IMG/VR virus record: IMGVR_UViG_3300023109_003296
Span: 25,845-89,844 of that record
From: a virus
Direction: 5' to 3' (one strand)
Length of the DNA stretch: 64,000 nucleotides
Positions 1-8,067 of this stretch are shown in pieces (within the stretch, counting starts at the first letter, position 1; every line of letters starts with the position of its first letter). The position numbers were made by a program, and so were the translations under genes. The notes below the pieces were generated by a model. The model was not told the origin of the DNA. It made no database searches and saw only the letters and a program-made list of their open reading frames with translations.

Positions 1-323
1 AAAATAGATTCATCGTAAACTTTTTCCATTTCTATAAGTGTTGTAGGTTTGTATTCAGCAAGGCTGTCTGGTTCAGAATCTAAAGATTTTAAAGTTTTTT
101 TTAGTTTGTCTGGTTGGCCTTTTAAGGTAAGTTGAACTAGGTGTTTCAATGGTTTATGTCCGCTTTCAGCAACATAGTCAGTCCACACACCTGTATCTTT
201 ATATATCTGTATTGCTGTAGAGTTGTCTCCATCTCTATAAACGGCACTAGTCCTCCAGTGGTTGCCACAGTCAACCAATTTATAGCCAAGCTCTTCTAGG
301 ATTTGTTTATACATATCAGACAT
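1..323 (-). CDS. DNA primase-like protein, N-terminal part (cut by window edge)
   Basis: About 107 residues are visible, starting from ATG at 323; the 3' end lies outside the window. The layout resembles the N-terminal zinc-binding module of DnaG/T7/T4 primases: a short helix, then two beta strands around YRDGDNST and TGVWTDYVAESG, then HLVQLTL, matching the family order of 'CPFH...SF.V...YHC.GCG...'. The usual zinc-binding Cys/His residues are missing; only one nearby Cys is seen. It follows the replicative helicase with an 8-bp overlap, the normal neighbourhood for a primase that makes RNA primers for lagging-strand synthesis. The assignment rests on fold-like spacing plus context. The catalytic TOPRIM half is not in the window, so another replication protein remains possible. 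Confidence 0.5.
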   Translation of the reverse strand, partial: MSDMYKQILEELGYKLVDCGNHWRTSAVYRDGDNSTAIQIYKDTGVWTDYVAESGHKPLKHLVQLTLKGQPDKLKKTLKSLDSEPDSLAEYKPTTLIEMEKVYDESI

Positions 324-1830
324 TTTCAAAGTTCGGAAGTGCATCTACTGGTGACTCATCTATATCGCCACCTCCTTCTAGAGATCTGGCTATGTCACGA
401 AGATCGCCACGCTCAGTAATATTAAAGTTTTTAAATTCAAGGTTAACAGAATTCTTTCTAAGGGCATCTCCTATTTGGACAGGCTCCAACGCTCCAGCTA
501 CATCTTTACCAAGGTGCCTCGACTTAATGTTAATTAACTTGTGAGTTCCAAACCTACCGCCTTCGACCTCAATTTCATCAGCGGTCTTGTTTCTGAGAAT
601 AAACATGTGAGAACAAAACTGAATGATTCTATCAGATAGGGAAACAATGCTTTCATCATCAACAATGTTTTGGGCGTTTCTGTTGTTAGTGATTCCATAT
701 CTGTTTGATTGGACAGAAGTAATCATTGGTATGATGGGCTCTCCATCGTGAAGAATTTCTTTTTGAACGCACTTCTTGAATTTATCAACCATCTCTCCGA
801 CAATCTGCCATTCGTTCTTGTTGTCAGAAGCTTCGCTTGTGGTCTTAATATAATCAAAAGAAAATATCATAGGGTTTCCTCTGCCAACTTTAGAATAATA
901 AAACCTCTTCAAAGTATTAACCATAGAATCAACATCCATACCTCCGACATTGTAATAATAAAACTCCAAGTTTTTAACCTTCTCCCAAGTCGCCCTAACT
1001 TTAGCAACAACATCTTCTCCAGCTTGCCTCCACTTACCGCTTTCTAATAAGTGAGATGATATGCCAGAAATAGAAGCACACTGCCTCATGATGAGTTCTT
1101 CTTTACTCATCTCTCCATTATCAAAGTGCAAAACAGGGACGTTATATACAGAAGCTACTTGTGTTGCATAGTGCATACAGAACTGAGTTTTACCGACACC
1201 AGATCTAGCCACAACAACAGTAATATTTCCTGGTCTTAAGATGGAGCCATACATATCATTAACCTTTTTATGAGGACCCATCATACCAAATTCTTCAATA
1301 GGATTATTTCCCCTATCTTCGATAATGAACTCCATGTCATCATAAATATTGACAGGTTCATCCTCACCTATCTCGTATAGATTTATTCTAGAATTATAAA
1401 CATGATCCGCTTTCTCTATAATCTCATGATATGTTGTTTCTGGAGAAATAGATTTCATCTGCTTCGCCATGTCTTGAGCGGCTTTATAGATGCCCCTCCT
1501 TACAGATATCTTCTTTAGCTCTCTAGCTGTTTTTAGAAGGTTGCCTTTAGGCACTTTTCGCAACGCCAGAGACTTAATATAATCAGATGGGTTAAGCTTG
1601 TCCTCAAAAGACAAACCTATGCTAGATATTCTTTGAGCAATGATAACCTCATCGATGGCCTCACTAGATTCTATAGCTTGCTTGATTACAGTAAAGATAG
1701 TCTTGTGAAGATTCGATTCCTCCGAATAAAAATCATCATGATCTATAAAGTTTGCTATCTCACAAAAAAGATCTGGCTCTTTTATTAAAGCAGCTAACAG
1801 TTGCTTCTCTAATTCTAAATTATAAATCAT
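316..1830 (-). CDS. DnaB-family replicative DNA helicase
   Basis: A 504-residue protein of normal length for a phage DnaB-type helicase, which unwinds the fork as a hexameric ATPase. The N-terminal ~110 residues are helical and begin with the family's 'LE..LLAALI' pattern. The RecA-like motor follows: Walker A ARSGVGKT at 208-215, catalytic Glu in FDNGEMS near 240, and a Walker B strand MIFSFDYIKT with Asp326. A late Arg/Gln-rich segment fits the DNA-binding loop and arginine-finger region. The gene overlaps the 72-residue gene upstream (ATGA) and the primase-like gene downstream, so the three are translationally coupled in one leftward operon with RecA. DnaB family is firm; the exact subfamily is not. 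Confidence 0.9.
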   Translation of the reverse strand: MIYNLELEKQLLAALIKEPDLFCEIANFIDHDDFYSEESNLHKTIFTVIKQAIESSEAIDEVIIAQRISSIGLSFEDKLNPSDYIKSLALRKVPKGNLLKTARELKKISVRRGIYKAAQDMAKQMKSISPETTYHEIIEKADHVYNSRINLYEIGEDEPVNIYDDMEFIIEDRGNNPIEEFGMMGPHKKVNDMYGSILRPGNITVVVARSGVGKTQFCMHYATQVASVYNVPVLHFDNGEMSKEELIMRQCASISGISSHLLESGKWRQAGEDVVAKVRATWEKVKNLEFYYYNVGGMDVDSMVNTLKRFYYSKVGRGNPMIFSFDYIKTTSEASDNKNEWQIVGEMVDKFKKCVQKEILHDGEPIIPMITSVQSNRYGITNNRNAQNIVDDESIVSLSDRIIQFCSHMFILRNKTADEIEVEGGRFGTHKLINIKSRHLGKDVAGALEPVQIGDALRKNSVNLEFKNFNITERGDLRDIARSLEGGGDIDESPVDALPNFENV

Positions 1831-2045
1831 GTTACGTCTTCTAATTTTTGGAGGTAAGATTCAATGGTTTTGATAAGACCCATTTCAATCAGATGGCTTT
1901 CGCACTTGTTGTGTATAATTGGGTATCCTTTTTCATTCGAATAAACCAGAACAAAACCCTTATACTTGTCAGCAGAACCAGTTAGTTCATACAGCTTGTC
2001 TAAGAAGTTTTCTGGTATCGAAAATTCTATATCGTCATTACTCAT
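1827..2045 (-). CDS. Small protein of unknown function between nuclease and helicase genes
   Basis: A 72-residue acidic protein that I do not recognise. It has a predicted strand-rich middle (KGFVLVYSNEKGYPIIHNK) flanked by helices. ATGA overlaps with both neighbours (start shared with the nuclease stop, stop shared with the helicase start) show it is a real, coupled member of the replication operon. No signal peptide, membrane segment or metal motif is visible. A helicase loader or small replication accessory protein would fit the position, but nothing in the sequence proves it. Confidence 0.6.
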   Translation of the reverse strand: MSNDDIEFSIPENFLDKLYELTGSADKYKGFVLVYSNEKGYPIIHNKCESHLIEMGLIKTIESYLQKLEDVT

Positions 2046-2449
2046 AAATATGTATCTTGGTCATTAAATAAGGATGCATTTATCTCATCCGTAGTATAAA
2101 CCTCTACCAACTTTATATCATTTATTTCACAGAAGTCAAGTTTCTTTTGATCTCTTTTCAATTGATCCAAGTACTTTAACCTGTTCTTGTGAAAGTGTTT
2201 TACAAAACGAACATGCTGATCTCCTTGAACCTCAACTGCAACTTTTTTATTTGCATTATAAAAATCCAAAGATAGTCTCGTACCTACGATTCTGAACTCT
2301 TCAAAAACAATATCATTACACCAATAATCCTTCAAGAAGTCTTTGACTCTATTTTGGAATTTACTTCTGCTCTTGGCTTCCCAATCAATCAAATATTTTT
2401 TAGCTCCTTTTAGGTTTCTAGGCTTACCTAATGGATCTAGAAACTTCAT
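2042..2449 (-). CDS. PD-(D/E)XK-type nuclease, Vsr/DUF559-like
   Basis: A 135-residue protein with a compact nuclease core. LSLDFYNANKKVAVEVQGDQH supplies the family pattern: Asp after a hydrophobic strand, then E-x-Q (VEVQGDQH, around residues 72-80), followed by an Arg/Lys-rich helix and the strand-forming IKLVEVYT. This is the layout of Vsr-like and DUF559-type PD-(D/E)XK enzymes, which cut DNA with Mg2+. The N-terminal half is basic and could bind DNA. Lying between RecA and helicase, it could resolve recombination branches or process replication intermediates. A free-standing homing-type nuclease is the alternative, but the tight ATGA overlaps argue for a resident operon member. Confidence 0.65.
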   Translation of the reverse strand: MKFLDPLGKPRNLKGAKKYLIDWEAKSRSKFQNRVKDFLKDYWCNDIVFEEFRIVGTRLSLDFYNANKKVAVEVQGDQHVRFVKHFHKNRLKYLDQLKRDQKKLDFCEINDIKLVEVYTTDEINASLFNDQDTYL

Positions 2450-3564
2450 GAGAATTCGTTGATTGCTTTTTTAAAGTATTCAACAAGGTAGCTAGATAGC
2501 TTAGGGTCATCTTCCAGGCACTTAAAAACTTTATGTTCTCCTTGTAGTTTTTCTGGGAATTCGAAATCGTTGTCCTTCAACAAATCAGCGAAGTCTTCCG
2601 TTACATTAATCCAAGAACCTTTCTTAGAAAGAAACTCCCAAGCAAATAATAAATCAACTATTTCTTTTTCTATCCAAATAGAATTACCATCAGACCTACC
2701 GTACCTAACTGGGTATGTGATTCTTGAATTAGTTTTCTCGTTAGGAGACTTCTTTACTGTGACATTTGCAAAATGACCCACAGGAGGATTTTTTTGCATG
2801 TCCATTTTTTTGATTGATGGGTTTTCTAAGATTATATCTTTAGTAAACCTTGGTTCAAACTCAATAATCCAGTTAGCAAAATGCAATAAAGCGTTACCTC
2901 CAGTAGCGCTGGTTTGTCTGATTGGAGCTTTTGTGTATGGATCTAATTTAATGTCGGCTCTCACTTGAGAAATAAAGAGTGCCATGTGACCTCTTTTAGC
3001 TAAAGCAATAGACATCTTCTTCATGAACGTAGCTGCGACAACCGCTCCTCCAGCCACCTTAGCTGAGTCTTCGAATCCTTTAGCTTGGTCATTCTTTAGT
3101 AACAAGCCGTCAACAGAATCAAGAACAAAACAATATTTGGTTTTATCTTCATTGTTAATGACAAGTTGCCTCATCAAATCCACAACTGTTTCGTATATAT
3201 TAGACTCAAAAACAAAACAAGTTCCCTCTACCCAATCGTCAGCATTAAAAACGAACTTAATTCCAGAACGCTTTCTCATTTCTGGCGAAAGCCTACCTTC
3301 CGCTTTGAAGTAAACGCCCTTTGAGTTTGGTATAGTAATGAGAAAGTTTTTCATAACCTCCAAAGCCTCTGAAGTTTTACCACCTTCATTCATGCCACAA
3401 AATCTGTGGAGTCCAGGACCAAAGCCACCCCCCAGGTGAAGATCAAATTGAAGAGAGCCGCTTGATACTTTATAATCAATTTCTTCTTCAAAATTATAGT
3501 GGTCTTCTTTGTTATTCTTTAAGAAGTTCTTCAGTAGGTTGCTTGAATTTGTTGTATCACTCAT
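2446..3564 (-). CDS. RecA/UvsX-type recombinase
   Basis: A 372-residue RecA-family ATPase for homologous strand exchange in phage recombination and recombination-dependent replication. Seen: Walker A GMNEGGKT at 57-64; Walker B strand KYCFVLDSVDG with Asp149; the segment FISQVRADI near 198-205, matching the glutamine switch; and TSATGGNALLHFANWIIEF near 218-236, matching the conserved RecA/UvsX stretch after loop L2. Length lies between bacterial RecA (about 350) and T4 UvsX (about 390). It overlaps the zinc-ribbon gene upstream by 8 bp and the nuclease downstream by 4 bp. RecA superfamily is certain; RecA-like versus UvsX-like needs a tree. Confidence 0.9.
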   Translation of the reverse strand: MSDTTNSSNLLKNFLKNNKEDHYNFEEEIDYKVSSGSLQFDLHLGGGFGPGLHRFCGMNEGGKTSEALEVMKNFLITIPNSKGVYFKAEGRLSPEMRKRSGIKFVFNADDWVEGTCFVFESNIYETVVDLMRQLVINNEDKTKYCFVLDSVDGLLLKNDQAKGFEDSAKVAGGAVVAATFMKKMSIALAKRGHMALFISQVRADIKLDPYTKAPIRQTSATGGNALLHFANWIIEFEPRFTKDIILENPSIKKMDMQKNPPVGHFANVTVKKSPNEKTNSRITYPVRYGRSDGNSIWIEKEIVDLLFAWEFLSKKGSWINVTEDFADLLKDNDFEFPEKLQGEHKVFKCLEDDPKLSSYLVEYFKKAINEFS

Positions 3565-4024
3565 TTAAAAAATCTTTTGTTGTTTTTGTTTCTTTTCTAA
3601 GGTCTCTATCTTCTCCGACCTTTTCACCAATATTGTAATCGTCATACTTGCTTTTGTCAAGCTTGTAATTAAATGCTCTCCATTTTTTATCCATGGTGTC
3701 CTTAAGCTTTAAGCTAAGAAGATAAGCTAATGAGTCTAGTTTTTTCCAAAACGTAACCACATTCATAAATTCGAGAGAGTACCTGTTACATAAATCATTG
3801 AGTAACTTCATCTCTCTGGCATAGAACATACGCTTACTTGTTTGTGGTTGATTAAGCAGTCTAAGAATAATTTTTCTTTTATTTATTTTAGGCTTCGCTG
3901 GGACTTTGCTACGCTGCTTCTTGATTTTAGTTGGTTCCCCAAAATTAAAACCACAATCACAAGCTAATGTTCTAATGCCGACAAAAATATTGCATTCTGG
4001 ACATCGTTTTTTACCCCTAGGCAT
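3557..4024 (-). CDS. Zinc-ribbon protein of unknown function
   Basis: A 155-residue, strongly basic protein. The N-terminus carries a short zinc ribbon: KRCPECNIFVG with Cys8/Cys11, then LACDCGFNFG with Cys27/Cys29, like the UPF0547-type ribbons. A Lys/Arg-rich linker (TKIKKQRSKVPAKPKINKRK) follows, then a helical domain rich in Leu, Trp and Lys and an acidic tail. A nucleic-acid-binding role in replication or transcription is likely from charge and position between Gmd and RecA, but the sequence gives no specific function. It overlaps the RecA start by 8 bp. Confidence 0.65.
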   Translation of the reverse strand: MPRGKKRCPECNIFVGIRTLACDCGFNFGEPTKIKKQRSKVPAKPKINKRKIILRLLNQPQTSKRMFYAREMKLLNDLCNRYSLEFMNVVTFWKKLDSLAYLLSLKLKDTMDKKWRAFNYKLDKSKYDDYNIGEKVGEDRDLRKETKTTKDFLNE

Positions 4025-4033
4025 GAAGAGATC

Positions 4034-5080
4034 TTACGATAGATCTAAATCATTGTCAATCATCTTTTTAACAAGACCATAGAAATCGGTTTTTCTTACC
4101 CAACCCATTTCCTTTTCCGCAAGACTAGGATCGCCAAGAAGCAAGCTAACTTCAGCTGGTCGGTAATATTTAGGGTTGATTGTCACAAGCACTTGATCTC
4201 CGTGCATGTATTTTTGGTCGAGACCTTGACCGTCCCAATGACACTGTTCTGCACCGAATCCAGCAAAGCCAAACGCAGCCTCTACGAACTCACGAATAGT
4301 ATATGTCTCGCCAGATGCTAAAACATATTCTCTCAAATCTTCGTACGAGTTTGCAGGTTGATTTAGCATTAGCCAAATACCAACCACAAAATCCTCTGCA
4401 TCTGACCAATCTCTTTTGGCTTCTAGATTACCAAGCTCAAGAGGTTTAGGTGTTTTTCCGTCTCTGATCTCCTTGACGATTCTGGAAACACCTTTAGTTA
4501 CTTTGCGGGTAAGAAATTCTTCGCCCCTCCTTGTTCCTTCATGATTAAATAACCATCCTTGAACAGCATAAAGATTATAACTCTCTCTCCATACTTTTAC
4601 CAAGTGCCTCGCAGATGCCTTAGAAGCTCCGTATGGGCTTCTTGGGCGCAGTGGGTGAGTCTCGTTCTGGGGAGAGGTTACAACATCCCCAAACTCTTCT
4701 GAGGAGCCAGCATTGTAGTACCTGCACTCTGGACAGTGCTTGCGGATAGCTTCAAGCTGATATAGTACTGCCATGCAATTTGTTTTCATGTGGTTCTCTG
4801 GCATATCCCAGCTAACACCGACAAAAGAATTTGCAGCAAAGTTTATAAAGTAATCAGGCTTTTCTTCTGAGATCACACGATCAACATTTGATTGGTCGGT
4901 TATATCAAGATCAATAAGCTTAAAGCGATCATTGTTCGCTAGGTGTTTAATGTTATCGTGGTTTTTTACTGAAAGTCGACGTACGCCAGCAATAATGTCA
5001 ATGTCGGTGTTCGCCAACAAATAATCAACCATGTGGCTACCATCCTGCCCCGTTACTCCTGTTATGATTGCTTTACTCAT
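4034..5080 (-). CDS. gmd: GDP-mannose 4,6-dehydratase
   Basis: An extended short-chain dehydrogenase that converts GDP-D-mannose to GDP-4-dehydro-6-deoxy-D-mannose, the first step toward GDP-L-fucose and related sugars. Seen: NAD(P)-binding TGVTGQDGSH near 7-16, the SSEEFGD active-site segment, catalytic YGASK, and the family-typical region GWLFNHEGTRRGEEFLTRK. Length (348 residues) is normal. I place the start at ATG 5080 (MSKAII...) rather than GTG 5086, because the P-loop then lies at the usual distance from the N-terminus. A palindromic element and a possible -10 (TATACT) lie directly upstream. GDP-fucose synthase is not in the window, so the host or another phage gene must complete the pathway. 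Confidence 0.93.
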   Translation of the reverse strand: MSKAIITGVTGQDGSHMVDYLLANTDIDIIAGVRRLSVKNHDNIKHLANNDRFKLIDLDITDQSNVDRVISEEKPDYFINFAANSFVGVSWDMPENHMKTNCMAVLYQLEAIRKHCPECRYYNAGSSEEFGDVVTSPQNETHPLRPRSPYGASKASARHLVKVWRESYNLYAVQGWLFNHEGTRRGEEFLTRKVTKGVSRIVKEIRDGKTPKPLELGNLEAKRDWSDAEDFVVGIWLMLNQPANSYEDLREYVLASGETYTIREFVEAAFGFAGFGAEQCHWDGQGLDQKYMHGDQVLVTINPKYYRPAEVSLLLGDPSLAEKEMGWVRKTDFYGLVKKMIDNDLDLS

Positions 5081-5097
5081 ATACACTATAGTATATA
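5080..5097. promoter_or_regulatory. Palindromic element over the gmd start
   Basis: TATACACTA and TAGTATATA form two 9-base arms with one mismatch, ending on the gmd start codon. The right side (5087-5097, TATAGTATATA) is an exact 11-base match to one arm of the perfect palindrome at 14136-14160. On the minus strand the element includes TATACT (5090-5095), nine bases before the ATG, so a bound protein would cover a possible promoter. Operator function is inferred. Confidence 0.45.
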
Positions 5098-5098
5098 G

Positions 5099-5992
5099 TT
5101 AGTTATTATTTTCAAGCCATCGTTTAAGTTTTAAAGATGGGCCCCAATCTAATAATTTTTTTGCTTTTTTATTGCAAGACAGACTTTCTCTTGGCTCCTG
5201 CCTCTCACTCACAAATGTTTTTTCGCCCCCTATTGCATCTGCTATTTCCTTAACTGAGGTTGCTTGATTTGATCCTATATTTATAGACTCTCCTTTTCCC
5301 ACGTTTTGTGATGTCATGGCCAACATGTTAGCGGAAGCAACATCACCGACATAAATAAAATCCCTAGTTTGATTTCCATCACCGACAATAGTCAGGGGTT
5401 TGTGTTCTTTTTTTTGCTTGAGAAACACACCTACTACAGAACTATAATCACCGCTAACTGGCTGACCTTCTCCAAATACATTAAAGTACCTTAAGTTGAC
5501 AGTTTCTAATCCGTATGCATGACTAAACAACCGACAATATTCTTCACTTATTAATTTTTGTAATCCGTATGGGCTACATGGTTTTTTTTTAGAACCTTCT
5601 TTTGTAGGTAAATTTTTTACATTACCATAAACAGCGGAAGAAGAGCTGTTAACAACCCTTTTGACTCCAGTATCTTTAGCCCATGTCAAGATGTTTAAAG
5701 TTCCGTCTACGTTTTGTTTGTTGTAATTGATAGGATCCTCTATCGACTCTTGAACTTTTGTTAATGCCGCTAAATGAAAAACCCCATCAGAGCCAGACAT
5801 CTCCTGTTTAATTATACGCTCGTACATCGAGTTTGAAATGTCAGCAAAACAAACCTTTGCTTTTTTGTTAATGTTCGCTTTTTTGCCACTTATAAAATTA
5901 TCGATGACAGTAACTGTGTGTCCTTGGTTAATTAGTAGATCAACAAGACGGCAGCCTATGAAGCCAGCTCCTCCTATAACTATATATTTCAT
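5099..5992 (-). CDS. NAD-dependent sugar-nucleotide epimerase/dehydratase
   Basis: A 297-residue extended SDR enzyme. Seen: N-terminal GGAGFIGCRLVDLLINQGH with the GxxGxxG NAD-binding motif at about 7-13, the acidic end of the next strand VIDNF, active-site SSSSAVYG, catalytic YGLQK, and LRYFNVFGEGQ. This pattern is typical of UDP-glucose/UDP-GlcNAc 4-epimerases and related UDP-hexuronate epimerases, not of GDP-fucose synthase. It lies between Gmd and the GT11 fucosyltransferase and overlaps the latter by 4 bp. A 4-epimerase making UDP-Gal or UDP-GalNAc would feed the GT6 enzyme in this operon, but the substrate is an inference. Confidence 0.8.
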   Translation of the reverse strand: MKYIVIGGAGFIGCRLVDLLINQGHTVTVIDNFISGKKANINKKAKVCFADISNSMYERIIKQEMSGSDGVFHLAALTKVQESIEDPINYNKQNVDGTLNILTWAKDTGVKRVVNSSSSAVYGNVKNLPTKEGSKKKPCSPYGLQKLISEEYCRLFSHAYGLETVNLRYFNVFGEGQPVSGDYSSVVGVFLKQKKEHKPLTIVGDGNQTRDFIYVGDVASANMLAMTSQNVGKGESINIGSNQATSVKEIADAIGGEKTFVSERQEPRESLSCNKKAKKLLDWGPSLKLKRWLENNN

Positions 5993-6759
5993 ATTTGAAT
6001 CCAGTCTTTACACTTAATAAAACTGTCGTTAGTGTTATCTCCAAACCATTTTTTAGGACATATTACTATTTTGTTTGGGTTTTTATTTAACCAGGCTCCC
6101 CACCAACTGAAGCTACTGTTAGCTATGATATTGTCAGAACACAGAGACATATAATGTAAGTCCTCTATATTTGTATTACCTTCCATAAAAATAACATTTG
6201 GAATATTTAAGTTTTCCTTGCACCAATCTATATCGTCAGAAAAAACAAATATGTTCCCCTTTGGTTTAATCAACTCTAGCGCTTTTTCGTAATAAGATAT
6301 AGGCTGTAGCGGATGTATATGTTGTAGGCCGACATAGTCCCCACGACGAATATGAATAGAGCAAGAGTTTTCAAAATCAAAATCTTTTGCTTTCGGCCAA
6401 TAGAATAAATCTAATATTTCATCTCTATACTTATTATAATACTCTTCGCACTGCCAATAACCATTGAGATAATAATTATTATCAGCTTTTATTTCTGGCT
6501 TTTTAAAATTAAAGTCGTCAGTTATTATGTGTGCCGACTTCTGACTAAAGAAGTGTAAAATATGTTGGTTCGATATAGGTATATTACCTTTTATTATTTT
6601 TGGCAATTCGTATTCTCTTGCATCAACCGAGTAATTATGATCTTGGTTTTTATAAAAAGAAACGTCAAAGTAAACTTCATTGTTCTTAGACAAAGCATAT
6701 CCATAAGCCCATTGGAAAAGTTGATTGCATAAACCAGCTTGTAATTTAAATATTATCAT
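5989..6759 (-). CDS. GT11 fucosyltransferase (alpha-1,2-fucosyltransferase-like)
   Basis: A 256-residue glycosyltransferase of family GT11, which transfers fucose from GDP-fucose, usually alpha-1,2 to galactose. Three family signatures are visible: N-terminal LQAGLCNQLFQWAYG (6-20), the GDP-binding HIRRGDYV (136-143), and ANSSFSWWGAWL near 213-224. FVFSDDIDWC (171-180) also matches the family. Being slightly short (bacterial members are often about 280-300) is common in phages. Neighbours are a sugar-nucleotide epimerase and Gmd on the 3' side and other glycosyltransferases on the 5' side, which supports a fucosylated product. The acceptor is unknown. Confidence 0.9.
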   Translation of the reverse strand: MIIFKLQAGLCNQLFQWAYGYALSKNNEVYFDVSFYKNQDHNYSVDAREYELPKIIKGNIPISNQHILHFFSQKSAHIITDDFNFKKPEIKADNNYYLNGYWQCEEYYNKYRDEILDLFYWPKAKDFDFENSCSIHIRRGDYVGLQHIHPLQPISYYEKALELIKPKGNIFVFSDDIDWCKENLNIPNVIFMEGNTNIEDLHYMSLCSDNIIANSSFSWWGAWLNKNPNKIVICPKKWFGDNTNDSFIKCKDWIQI

Positions 6760-6774
6760 TAACTATTATTTTAT

Positions 6775-7341
6775 TCATAAAGACCAAGAGCAAACAGTAG
6801 GAAATACTGTAGGCTGTTTTTTGTAATTATACTTCTCGTTATCTATAATATTCCAACCGTAAAGATTCGGGGCAGTATTAAAATCATGAGCAAAAACAAA
6901 TTCAATTCCTTTACTAAAAAAATAATTGACGCTTTCCCCTCTACCGTGGAAACCTTGGTCAACAAAAGCTACATCAATACTAGACAGATCAACAAATGAT
7001 TCTAGTTCTTCGAAGTATTTTTCGAGTGCAGAAGTATCCCTTACTGATCCGTTGCTGGAAAGGAGTTTTTCATCAGATTTGTCAATACCATAATGTTCAA
7101 AGCTTCTAAAATAGCCATGCCAGTTTTCAAAGTTTTTTAAATCTTCTTCGGTTTTTTTGTACCAATAATTATTTTTAGCGGTCTCAAAAGAAAAAACAGA
7201 CTTAAATTCTTCGCATAGTTTTTTTGTCCCTATTCCGCAGCCGAGTTCTATTATGTTTTTGTTTTTTTTGTTTGATATGGTGTCCAATACTGGATACCAG
7301 TTTGTATACATTTCTATTAATGTTTTTTCATCGTAAGTCAT
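6775..7341 (-). CDS. Methyltransferase-like protein in the glycan cluster
   Basis: A 188-residue protein with a Rossmann-like start: NIIELGCGIGTKKLCEEF near 29-46 matches motif I of class I SAM-dependent methyltransferases. FSFETA and VAFVDQGFHGRGESV may be the later strand motifs, and HDFNTAP follows. It has no membrane segment. Its place among glycosyltransferases suggests sugar O-methylation or a related modification. The SAM motif is the only strong signal, so the activity remains tentative. The gene is separated from its neighbours by only a few bases. Confidence 0.55.
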   Translation of the reverse strand: MTYDEKTLIEMYTNWYPVLDTISNKKNKNIIELGCGIGTKKLCEEFKSVFSFETAKNNYWYKKTEEDLKNFENWHGYFRSFEHYGIDKSDEKLLSSNGSVRDTSALEKYFEELESFVDLSSIDVAFVDQGFHGRGESVNYFFSKGIEFVFAHDFNTAPNLYGWNIIDNEKYNYKKQPTVFPTVCSWSL

Positions 7342-7343
7342 AA

Positions 7344-8066
7344 CTAAATAAAAGAGGATGTTTGTCTTGGTATTTGATAATTTTTGTTGTTAGGGTTTAT
7401 TATTACCCCTTTATTGAGGTCAAAAATACAATTTATTCCATAACGCTCATTATCTATAGTATCAAAAAGGTATACAATTTCATCTTTTATTTTTAATTTT
7501 TCAAAAGGGCCAATTCCATCCGTACTTTTTGAGTATAGGTATTGATACAAAAATTTAATATACAGCCCTCTGTTATGAGGGTTGTCGTCAGCGGGATTGT
7601 TAACGCAAAATCTAATAAGTTCAAGAAGTATGGGGCTTTTTCTTTTTGCGGCAATTATACCGTTAGCCATAATTTTTTCAACAGTCTTAGTTTGGCCATT
7701 TCTAAAAGTACAGCTAAAACCCTCCGCACCTCTTCCAAAAGAAGTTATAAAATCACCCATAAAAGACAACTCTTTAAACGGCAACAAAACTTCTAAGTCA
7801 ACATCTAAATAAAAACCTCCACGAAGATATAATAGGCAGTATCTCATCAAGTCTGACTTATGACAAAGCCTGGGGAGTTTGTCTATTGTTTGGCATATTA
7901 TGTTCGGGTCTATACCATCAAACTCTTTAAGTATAAGATCTTTACCTTCATCAAAATCAAAAATGTTGTAACTGTATGTTGGGTTCAGGGTTTTTATTCT
8001 GTCTGTTATTAACTCTGGAACTAATTTTTTGTCGTGGTAGATTTGAAATATGTTTTTGGGTATCAT
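7344..8066 (-). CDS. GT32-like glycosyltransferase with DXD motif
   Basis: A 240-residue glycosyltransferase of the 'sugar-binding region containing DXD' type (GT32, Och1/capsular transferase-like). Seen: the family start IPKNIFQIYHDKKLVPEL, then SDLMRYCLLYLRGGFYLDVD around 73-92, where RYxxLYxxGGxYxDxD is the family signature and DVD binds the metal and nucleotide sugar. The C-terminal part is less conserved. It lies between a GT2 gene (one base after its stop) and the methyltransferase-like gene. Donor and acceptor cannot be read from sequence; mannosyl-, galactosyl- and glucosyltransferases all occur in this family. Confidence 0.82.
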   Translation of the reverse strand: MIPKNIFQIYHDKKLVPELITDRIKTLNPTYSYNIFDFDEGKDLILKEFDGIDPNIICQTIDKLPRLCHKSDLMRYCLLYLRGGFYLDVDLEVLLPFKELSFMGDFITSFGRGAEGFSCTFRNGQTKTVEKIMANGIIAAKRKSPILLELIRFCVNNPADDNPHNRGLYIKFLYQYLYSKSTDGIGPFEKLKIKDEIVYLFDTIDNERYGINCIFDLNKGVIINPNNKNYQIPRQTSSFI

Positions 8067-8067
8067 G

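Noticed and set aside
709-1047. 112-residue plus-strand ORF inside the helicase gene
   Set aside because: It is antisense to the conserved motor domain, with no family resemblance and no start signals.
5086-5086. GTG start for gmd at 5086
   Set aside because: It adds only two residues (MY) and lies in the palindrome; ATG 5080 gives a normal Gmd N-terminus.
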